Notes under the pieces: generated by a model | Told to the model about the DNA's origin: nothing | Databases searched by the model: none | The model's input: only the letters and a program-made list of their open reading frames with translations | Translations under genes and position numbers: made by a program | Assembly: GCF_014839805.1 (NCBI RefSeq) | Contig: NC_051128.1 | Span: 12,042,466 to 12,106,465 of the forward strand | Direction: 5' to 3' | Length of the DNA stretch: 64,000 nucleotides | Origin: Manduca sexta | Taxonomy: Eukaryota; Arthropoda; Insecta; Lepidoptera; Sphingidae | Part shown: in pieces, positions 57,901 through 64,000 of the stretch | Position numbering within the stretch: the first letter of the stretch is position 1 | How the letters are laid out: each line of letters begins with the position of its first letter

Positions 57901-60900
57901 AAAATAAATAAATAAAATCTCGATGAATAAGTCAGTGTACAATACATCTCTCATCACTCATATCGGCAGAATGATTCAAACCGGCCAGGCACATTTATGA
58001 TCGTTCCTTTTCAAACGCCCATATCCTACTTTAATCTTCTTTTAGGTCGAAATAAGATCCAAGCTGGATGATATGTTTACACGCATTTTTCAGAAATGAT
58101 TTAACTTAGTTTTTACAACCAACTGCCTATTAAATATTCGTTTTTAGTAAATTATATGACTCCACACCCACTGGACCTCTGAAATTTGTTCCCTACGCCC
58201 ATCCGTCCCCTGTAATATTTTAATGCATACTCCTCCTGTAGAGTAATTTTTTCGAGCCCTATGACTGGTACAGTTGTGTGCTAAAAACATAAATATAATT
58301 CATTAAATTTGTATAAGTATCACATTTATTACAAATCACAGATAATTACAGAGGTTTATTAATTATTTGCTTTTAATCTCGATATCTATGTCGTTTCTTT
58401 CGATCCCTTTATTTCTATTCACCCCGTATTGTGCATAAGATATGACGTATAGAAACCGCGACCTTGATCCATGCAGCTAAACCGCCTTATCGCATTAAAC
58501 GTTACGTTGTACGGAAGCTACGAAGCAGAGGAAATGCTACCCTAATTACTACGAGTGGCGATTGACATTGGACGAACAAACTCGTCTCGTCGTTCGCTTC
58601 TAAAAATGTAGAAGCCAAATAAGTAAAAAAACGACAACATTATACAGAAATAAATACGTTTAGGTATATCGTGCATAAAATATTTCGCAATAATTTTCGC
58701 TATTTTCACATTTTACATCAGCAATAAAATCTGTATGTTAGTTGAGTGACCACATTCTGATATTAATTTATACAATATCAATAATATATTTTTTGTATGC
58801 ACTCACATAATTATTCGATTAAGACCCTTCCCTCAGCAAATGGCCTTGAACATTCGTACCATACATTTTCGGCGCACGAGTAACGACGGAAATGCAAAGA
58901 TTTACGCATAATTTATTTAAAAACAAAATTTTAGGTATTTTTCATAATTTAAAACTACCAAAATATTCATTATTAAATTTTTTATTTAATAATGTTGATT
59001 GTAAATTAAAATCGGGTGTACTTTGGAGGAGGTGCAGAGAATAAATAATTTTAGTGGTATTTTTATTGTCCAGTTAATGATACAATATCCACGTAAAAAA
59101 AGAGTCCCAAAGGTAATATAACATATTGTAGAAATATAATGTTACTTTTTCTATGTTCTATAAATTTCTAGTAGATAACTTCTAAAAATACGGTTTTCAC
59201 CTAAAGATATGCATTTAAAAGCATTTTTACCAAAATAAGGAGAACACATAAAAACTACCAACACGTAGCTTTCTATAAATGTCTCACTGGTGGGCAAAAT
59301 AATAAATTACACTTATTGATTTGGATATACTAATCTTTTGCCCGGGATTGGAAGTGCACCATAAGGTAAAAAGCCCGACCCTATTATAATTGATTTAAAC
59401 TCCGCGAAGCGTGCATTAGTTGCGCTTCTGCCTAACCTTTCGGGTATAAACGAATGAGCTCATATTTTTTAGTCTTTTTGAAAATAGTCCCCGATGACGT
59501 GACAACTATCGTTTGCATCAACAGCTATTCTCAATAAACGATCCCAATCTCAATCTTCAATCCGATCGCGAGAATAAACCAATCAAAATAAGTCATTTGT
59601 AACCATGTCAAAATATTTTTTTGTTCTGATTGGTTCATTTTCGCGATGGATGGGAAAAAAAGATTAGGACCGTTTGTTGAAAACGGCGGTAAAGGAAGAT
59701 AAGATGCCTGACCGAAAAAAAAATAGGTGATAAATCAGTTGATTATGTACAATATTTCTTTTGTATTTAAGGGGCTTTTGCTGACATTTGCACCATACCA
59801 GCGCTATCGTTCCCTAAACATTATCTTTTTATCCTAAATGAATAATGCAATGTATATTCTAATTGTTGCAGGTGGTCGGCACAGCGCATTGCATCAAATC
59901 TTTACTGTCGCAGCCAGTCGCCATCACGCTCCAGAGCGGCAAGTTCATCCTGAGGGAATACGGGAGATATGTACTGGTGAGTCCATTGAATGAGATCACT
60001 CCGATATCATCATTATTGGTTTTTAAATGATGTGCTTTAATAAATAATTTATTCCATAACCGTATCGTTATTTAAATCTTCTTCGATATGACAAAATATA
60101 TTGCGTATTTCTGGTTTGTGGGAATGTGATCCGATATAAAAATATCTTGAATTTTGTAATGTATATAAATATATATTAACTAGCTGACCCGGCAGACTTC
60201 ATACTACCTCATGGATAAATAAAAGACCTAATCTTTTGTATAAAATGATTTTAAAACAAACAAATCGAATCCGTATTTAATAAAAAAGCATTTATTGAAT
60301 AAATAATTTAGCCTATCTCCTACATTGTCACTCACTAAAGAACGCAATTCTGACATAGCAATACGACTATTTTCTTGATCTGTCTGTCTCTGGTCATCAG
60401 TGCGGTTAGCACGTGAGGTAGCTCTTCGCACATTTGATTGACTACGACGACCTAAGTCAGGTCGTCTTCTCCTCGGCATCGTAAATTGTAATTAATCAAA
60501 GTGAGAAAATTTCCCGCTCATTTAGCAGTAAAGTGTCACTATCACAAAAAAGAGCACATTACTTGGAATGTCACTATCACAAAGGATCACCAAAGTAAAG
60601 AAAGTTCTCGCGCACGTAACCACAAAGATAGATATAATATCGTAATAATACTTTTCCGTGCTCTGAAATGCGACAGGATGGATTGACATATTAGTTGGTT
60701 GTCAAATCTAATGTCAAATATTATGATTGCGTTCAGAAATTTAACTTAAGATTCATAATTTAATTTGTGACAAAACTTAAGATTTATCTTTCGATTTCTA
60801 TATAGTCTTATTAAAAAATAATCGGACAGATTAACAACTGAAGTTAGCTAAAATTGAGTTTCTCGAAGCCGACCACTATTTATGTACTATGTATTTTGAG

Positions 60901-63170
60901 ACTATGCAATTTTGTCGCGTTCGCGATTCACTTTCACTTTTGTTGAGTTTCAGAACGCGATATTAGATCCTCCAACGCGCACGCGAATTTGAACTTTATG
61001 CAGCGGTAATAAATTACAAATTGACTCTACGTATTAGTTAGAAAACGTTTGTATGGGAAATAGAAAAATGCTGTTTTGAGGATTTTCCCGGCAATTATTC
61101 GAATTTTTCTCACCTTTTAAATCTTCCCTAGACCTCCACGAATAATTCAAGACCAAGATAAGATAAATCCGTTCAGCCGTTCTCGAGTTTTAGCGAGACT
61201 AACGAACAGCAATTGATTTTTATATATATAGATGGGAGTTAACAACCTAGCAATATCAGTGCTGCCATATTTTCTTACTAAACATTAAATTCTTTAAACT
61301 GCCCTCAGCTTTAGTAAATGGAAAATCACAATTCTACGTGCTATCTTATTAAAAACTAAATACATTTTCGAGAAACATCAGATGCAAATCAGGTCTTCTA
61401 ACTTACGATTTTATCAAAATTATTTATAGACCAATCACAAAACACGTTGATATCCTTAATTAGTCTTGTATAATGTTGTTTATGTTGAGCTGAATGACGA
61501 GACGAGGTAGTCGCTCGACTTTTGAGTGGCTTCGAACATAGCAGCAACACTATGCAAATACAAAACTGCATGCCGTGCGAATCTCGTCATCCTGTCATTG
61601 GATGTTAAGTTTTAAAGGCAACACACAAAACGCCTTTATCCCGAAAAGGGTAGTTGTGCCTGAACGCGATAAACTCAAAAAATACCCAACAACGGATTTA
61701 TTTTATTTATTTATTAAAAATCCACAACCCTTAATATTAGACTGACACAATCTGATACATATATCTCGGGGCCAATAATTTTGATGAAATTTAGCATGGA
61801 CATAGTTTGAGTCCCTGGGAAGGACATAGGCTTATATCTCGGGAAAATGTATAAGTCTTTCACATAGGTGAAGTTGCGGGAAGAAGCTAGTTATTTGATA
61901 CTAAGGAGTTGTTTTCGTCCAAGCGTTAATGCATTTTAATAGGTATTCGTTGACACTATAAATGCTAAAGTATGCATCGTACAAAAACACGCTTTGAAAA
62001 CCCCATTAAATCGTCTGTAGCCAAAAACCTTGTTTGTAGACGATCGTTATGTTAATGCAACCTAAGATAACTCATTATGATGAATATATTCCGAAAAGAT
62101 TTTAAAACAAGTTATTTTTGATACGGGTATGGCAGCTGAACCCGCTGCCTGACGGTAAGTGACTTACCTGATGGTAAGTGTAGTGGGGGCCAATAGAATG
62201 TCGACTGACGAGAGATGATTACCCCTCGACAGTCGACACAATAGGGGACCGGACTCATTTTTGTTCTTTACTATTATAAAATATTTACGTTATATAAATT
62301 ATAACACAGAAAGAATTATTTAAATCCGGTAAAAAATCAACAAATAAGACTTTCAATTTCGGTAGAAGCGGTAAGTAACAAGAAACAGAAAAGAGGCGCA
62401 ATACCCACATGTGACGTCATCGGGCATTATGACGCGTGCGATTGAAAGAGATGAAGCGATATCCCCACTTTACGCCCACTTCGGCACATAGTAATATTTG
62501 AAATATGAATTACTGGCTTATTTTTTAACCAATTTTAATGCAGTTTTCGCAGGAGGGTTTCTTTTTCGTATTATTAACCATTACATATAGAATAATGTAC
62601 TAAATCAAACACAGGACGGTCCCCTATTATACCGGCCTGTTGGAACCGGATATTCACAGGCTGATCTTGAAACGAGACACACTTACGTGAGCCTCTATGA
62701 CGGGTTTTAATACCTCCTGTACAGTGGTTGCTATCCGGGCGGATATTAAATATATCCTACCATAGTAATTCTATGTTATTCTATCTATCACGGGCAGTTG
62801 CAGTTTTATTATATCATAAAGATGTATAAAAAAACATCTATTATTGTCTATGCATATGTTTGAAATAAGAATCTGTTAGCGACATTTCACATGTATTCAC
62901 TTATGTCCGTATATATCATTCAATGTAAACCTGTTTCCCCAGGCAATAGGCAGCGATCGGAACATACCCGACTGGGTCCTCAAGAACCGTGCCAACCTCT
63001 TGACGTCGATGATCAAGGTGTACCACGGCGACCTGCAGGCGCTGGCGGTGCAGATGGAGGACCAGCGCCGTCTCTCGGAGAAGCTGTATCAAGTGTTCGA
63101 GACTTACCTGCCAGTGTTGCAGTATGGCTGCCATATATTCCAGAGAGTACCGATGTTGAGTTTGCCGAAG
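51940..63170 (+). CDS. HPS4: HPS4 homologue, BLOC-3 subunit, 5' part of gene: join(51940..51947, 52788..52917, 59872..59976, 62943..63170)
   Basis: In animals HPS4 pairs with HPS1 to form BLOC-3, the exchange factor for Rab32/Rab38 needed to make lysosome-related organelles; in insects this would mean pigment and urate granules (family knowledge). Seen here: four exons with GT-AG junctions join into an unbroken frame of 157 codons. The start MAKEMMIVFVYDTQCC leads into an acidic EEDDP, then LYFHPGWVSDTQR and LAGQ, then LQSGKFILREYGRYVL and AIGSDRNIPDW, followed by a helical stretch with YHGDLQAL. This order (YD strand, acidic DP, YF/HP, GQ, K-F, L-G, PD, long helix) matches the N-terminal longin domain of HPS4. 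Intron phases are 2, 0, 0 and 0. The frame is open at the last donor (63171), so the middle and C-terminal parts lie outside the window. CCZ1 has a related longin fold and is the main alternative, but the GQ-V-G-C and G-PD spacing fits HPS4 better. Recognition is from memory, without a database search. Confidence 0.85.
52788..52917 (+). CDS. HPS4: HPS4 coding exon 2
   Basis: The acceptor is TTTGTCCTCCAG ending at 52787 and the donor is GTGAGT at 52918. The exon holds one split-codon base plus 43 codons and ends in phase 0 after a Gln codon (LAGQ). It encodes the first longin strands, including FVYDTQCC, the acidic EEDDP and YFHPGWVSDTQR. A longer frame reading through the donor to 52986 quickly becomes low-complexity and is not part of the protein. 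Confidence 0.88.
53029..53290 (+). repeat. 132-bp tandem duplication in HPS4 intron 2
   Basis: GAAATTGTACTGGCAAAGTT and GAAATTATACTGGCCAAGTT begin two consecutive units 132 bp apart. Each continues AACTTTAAAATGAAAA, TTTGCTGGTCAGGT, AAAAGTAACATAGGTC and AATTAATATAAATCATTT. Similarity is about 85-90%. Confidence 0.9.
53767..54010 (-). mobile_element. 5'-truncated LINE, C-terminal coding end, with 13-bp target duplication
   Basis: On the minus strand an open frame ends GQVKSTRNRRECMKGLM, EEAREVCQDRAKWQSI, VSAYPYGIKA and a TGA stop, then a (TATG)n tail. This resembles the C-terminal end of insect non-LTR retrotransposon endonuclease/reverse transcriptases (from memory), after their RT domain. 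AAACATTTTACTT occurs exactly at 53754-53766 and 54011-54023. So this is a retroposed copy severely truncated at the 5' end. The frame has no RT motif and cannot be active. Confidence 0.8.
55500..55940. other. Unidentified GC-richer open region in HPS4 intron 2
   Basis: Open frames lie on both strands: 106 codons on minus at 55502-55822, and two on plus at 55608-55938, one of which contains MEFVRTYRVSPSLFKSICED. That piece faintly recalls the YRVS/LF...L.E segment of DDE transposases, but the match is too short to assign. There are no consensus splice sites in frame with HPS4. Probably a fossil mobile element. Confidence 0.3.
56598..56897 (+). mobile_element. Family D element, full length
   Basis: It begins CTGGTGGTAGGTCTCTCG, then GAGAGTCCGCCTGGGTAGAT, ACCACCGCAAAGTCTATTTA, TGCCGCCAAGCAGCAGTGTG, TTTGAAGGACATTGTAGC, CTCATGTCTTAGGGTGGCGA, TTACCATCAGGCGAACGGCA and ends in an A-rich tail. 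It is the reference copy for the family's 5' end. Confidence 0.8.
59395..59455 (+). mobile_element. SINE-A 3' fragment
   Basis: TTAGTTGCGCTTCTGCCTAA, CCTTTCGGGTATAAACGAAT is the decayed SINE-A/LINE-type 3' end in + orientation. Confidence 0.45.
59521..59693. mobile_element. Family I foldback MITE
   Basis: ACAGCTATTCTCAATAAACG, ATCCCAATCTCAATCTTCAA, TCCGATCGCGAGAATAAACC at the left, TTTGTTCTGATTGGTTCATT and GACCGTTTGTTGAAAACGGC at the right. The inverted arms match 8927. It lies about 180 bp upstream of HPS4 exon 3. Confidence 0.75.
59872..59976 (+). CDS. HPS4: HPS4 coding exon 3
   Basis: The acceptor is TTGTTGCAG ending at 59871 and the donor is GTGAGT at 59977. The exon has 35 codons, phase 0 at both ends. 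It encodes VVGTAHCIKSLLSQPVAITL, then a lysine-containing strand (SGKFILREYGRYVL) that continues the longin domain. GC content rises sharply over the exon compared with both flanking introns. The preceding intron is about 7 kb. Confidence 0.86.
60180..61232 (-). mobile_element. Helitron with residual replicase-start ORF (1053 bp)
   Basis: On the minus strand it begins A|TCTATATATATAAAAATC at 61232 and ends AAGTCTGCCGGGTCAGCTAG|T at 60180. This obeys the A|TC...CTAG|T rule. It has about 750 bp of leader, then an open frame starting MPRRRRPDLGRR, then an abrupt short 3' region. The leader is identical to the element at 22740 over about 216 bp. It sits in HPS4 intron 3, antisense to the gene. 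Confidence 0.85.
60228..60479 (-). pseudogene. Truncated Helitron Rep/helicase N-terminus
   Basis: The 83-codon frame starts MPRRRRPDLGRR, then SNVRRATSRANRTDDQRQ and ENSRIAMSELRSL. This basic, Arg/Gln-rich opening is typical of insect Helitron replicase-helicase ORFs (family knowledge). The full proteins exceed 1000 residues. Here only about 48 residues look genuine, and the rest (LNYLFNKCFFIKYGF onward) is read-through into the 3' end. All Rep and helicase motifs are missing, so the element cannot mobilise itself. Confidence 0.7.
61490..61530 (-). mobile_element. Family D tail fragment
   Basis: TTGAGCTGAATGACGAGACG plus AGGTAGTCGC is the inverted family D end (compare 46003). Only about 40 bp remain. 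Confidence 0.45.
61622..61665 (-). mobile_element. SINE-A/LINE 3' tail fragment
   Basis: CACACAAAACGCCTTTATCC, CGAAAAGGGTAGTTGTGCCT is the same 3' end as SINE-A and the LINE at 53767. The rest is absent. Confidence 0.5.
61745..61890 (+). mobile_element. Helitron 3' end fragment
   Basis: GATGAAATTTAGCATGGACA, AGTCCCTGGGAAGGACATAG, ATATCTCGGGAAAATGTATA, and the end GAAGTTGCGGGAAGAAGCTAG|T. The 5' end is missing. Confidence 0.65.
62115..62762 (-). mobile_element. Family C element split by a MITE
   Basis: The 3' part is at 62150-62243 (TTACCTGATGGTAAGTGTAG, AATGTCGACTGACGAGAGAT, GATTACCCCTCGACAGTCGA). The 5' part is at 62625-62762 (TATTATACCGGCCTGTTGGA, CGAGACACACTTACGTGAGC, CTATCCGGGCGGATATTAAA). 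Together they make one family C copy interrupted in the ACACAATTATACCGG region. Confidence 0.8.
62244..62624. mobile_element. MITE with GGGGACCG ends inside family C
   Basis: The 381-bp insert has ends GGGGACCGGACTC and (reverse complement) GGGGACCGTCCTG: 8 bp exact, about 11 of 13 overall. It is flanked by TA on both sides (62242-62243 and 62625-62626). TA duplication points to the Tc1/mariner superfamily, but uninterrupted family C copies lack one of these TAs at the site, so the class is uncertain. It has no frame. Confidence 0.7.
62943..63170 (+). CDS. HPS4: HPS4 coding exon 4 (last in window)
   Basis: The acceptor is CTGTTTCCCCAG ending at 62942 and the donor is AAG|GTGAGG at 63171. The exon has 76 codons, phase 0 at both ends. 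It starts AIGSDRNIPDWVLKNR and continues as a mostly helical segment with YHGDLQALAVQMEDQRR, ending MLSLPK. GC-rich third positions set it apart from its AT-rich flanks. No later exon is recognisable before 64000, so the next one lies outside. Confidence 0.86.
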
Positions 63171-64000
63171 GTGAGGTTTTTTGATGTATTTCGGTAAGGT
63201 AGATATTTTTTGAGCAGGAAGGTCAGTTTGGATAAGTTTATTATACGAAATTGAACAGGCTCGCTATACTTTACTACCTTACCTGTTGTTACTATTATTA
63301 TCATACATATGCTTGTTACTAATTTAGATAGAATTAGATATACAGATCTAGAGGAATGATCAGGGAAATGTCACGCGAGTGAAGCCGCAAGCCGAACCGA
63401 GTCCAACTCAACATTACTTTAAACCATTGATTACCAAAGTGGTCCAGATTGACGTTACCAAAAAATGGGAGTTCACAATTCATAAGCGGGAGTCCACAAA
63501 AATATATCTGCTTTTGATAGTAAAATGTGGGCTTTACTTCACCTATCAATGTAGGCAGCCAATATTTTATAAAGCTCAGCGACTGTTACATGTAAGAACT
63601 AGCATATTCTAGGGAACATGCTAGAAATTTAGCTGCAGGGGGGTTCGCCGAACCAACCAAATTTTGAAAGTAGTCTATGAGAAAGAGAAGTTTGGGAATC
63701 TCTGCTTTAAACGCTATAACTGCATAAAACAAGTTAGACTCTGATTGAACGGTAATGGGCGAGAGTACCGGGCGATTTAATTTGTTGAACCGGCGCGGCG
63801 CTGCGAGCCGTCGGTCGGTCCCGCTGGACGGCTAAGTTCATTACATTCAGCTGAATTTTAGAAAATTCACGTTCAATTTAGAACGTTGTGGTAGATATTA
63901 CGGGATGAATAGGGACTTGGTGTTTGGAATATTGCATTTAATGTTAGGTGATGAGCGAAATGTATAACTAAAATGTAAAAAGAAAATTCAATAAAACTAA
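63171..64000 (+). other. HPS4 intron 4, partial
   Basis: This follows the donor at 63171 and runs off the window. A frame of 77 codons at 63379-63612 has no splice signals in the right phase and no likeness to HPS4. A CGG-rich patch near 63788-63832 is unexplained. Confidence 0.6.

Larger units (their letters stand above)
52918..59871 (+). other. HPS4 intron 2 (about 7 kb)
   Basis: The intron is bounded by the GTGAGT donor at 52918 and the TTGCAG acceptor ending at 59871. It holds a 132-bp tandem duplication, a 5'-truncated LINE, a family D copy, a family I foldback and a SINE-A tail fragment, each listed separately. The rest (about 53291-53753, 54024-55500, 56898-59394) is AT-rich. I see no exon or repeat I can name there. 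Confidence 0.8.
59977..62942 (+). other. HPS4 intron 3 (about 3 kb)
   Basis: The intron is bounded by GTGAGT at 59977 and CCCCAG ending at 62942. More than half of it is mobile DNA: a 1.05-kb Helitron, a Helitron 3' fragment, short SINE-A and family D fragments, and a family C copy split by a MITE. The stretch 61233-61489 shows nothing I can name. Confidence 0.8.

Noticed and set aside
63379..63612. 77-codon frame after exon 4 as a possible HPS4 exon 5
   Set aside because: No acceptor in phase 0 leads into it, the translation is unlike the HPS4 longin or linker regions, and it runs to a stop.
1..64000. CRISPR arrays, operons, prophage or bacterial systems
   Set aside because: No regularly spaced repeats with unique spacers, no dense gene packing and no bacterial signals. 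Intron-bearing HPS4 and SINEs mark the DNA as animal nuclear.

Overview
The window looks like nuclear DNA from a lepidopteran insect (moth or butterfly). It is AT-rich and almost all non-coding. It is littered with tRNA-headed SINEs, RTE-like 3' tails, Helitrons with A|TC...CTRR|T borders, and small foldback MITEs of the kind common in Lepidoptera. The species cannot be given from sequence alone. Letter names for repeat families (SINE-A, SINE-B, C, D, F, G, I) are working labels used only here.

Only one protein-coding gene is convincing. It is the 5' part of an HPS4 homologue (BLOC-3 subunit) on the + strand, with four coding exons at 51940-51947, 52788-52917, 59872-59976 and 62943-63170. All junctions are GT-AG and the reading frame stays open for 157 codons. 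The first coding exon has only 8 coding bases (Met, Ala and two bases of a split Lys codon). The gene runs off the right edge of the window. Its introns carry tandem duplications, a LINE 3' end, an RTE-like tail, a Helitron with a remnant of its own replicase ORF, and a family C element broken by a MITE.

Positions 1-51939 have no gene I can support. They hold at least seven SINE-A copies or fragments, seven SINE-B copies (five with direct target duplications), family C and D tails, five family G foldbacks, three or four family I foldbacks, seven Helitron pieces, one hAT-type MITE, and a PIF/Harbinger-like MITE present three times including a self-nested pair. A few short CpG-richer islands (about 10.68-10.92, 26.0-26.07 and 47.94-48.08 kb) look promoter-like but lead to no visible exon. 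A 28-bp hairpin at 21750-21831 resembles a small-RNA precursor.

The more informative signals are evolutionary. The SINE-A tail matches the last codons and 3' end of a LINE fragment at 53767-54010, which suggests a SINE-LINE partnership. Families C and D share both ends. Two Helitron 5' ends are identical over about 216 bp. An occupied site and its paralogous empty site (44.3 and 42.1 kb) define the MITE borders. I see no bacterial, viral or CRISPR-like system and no clearly new biochemical system.
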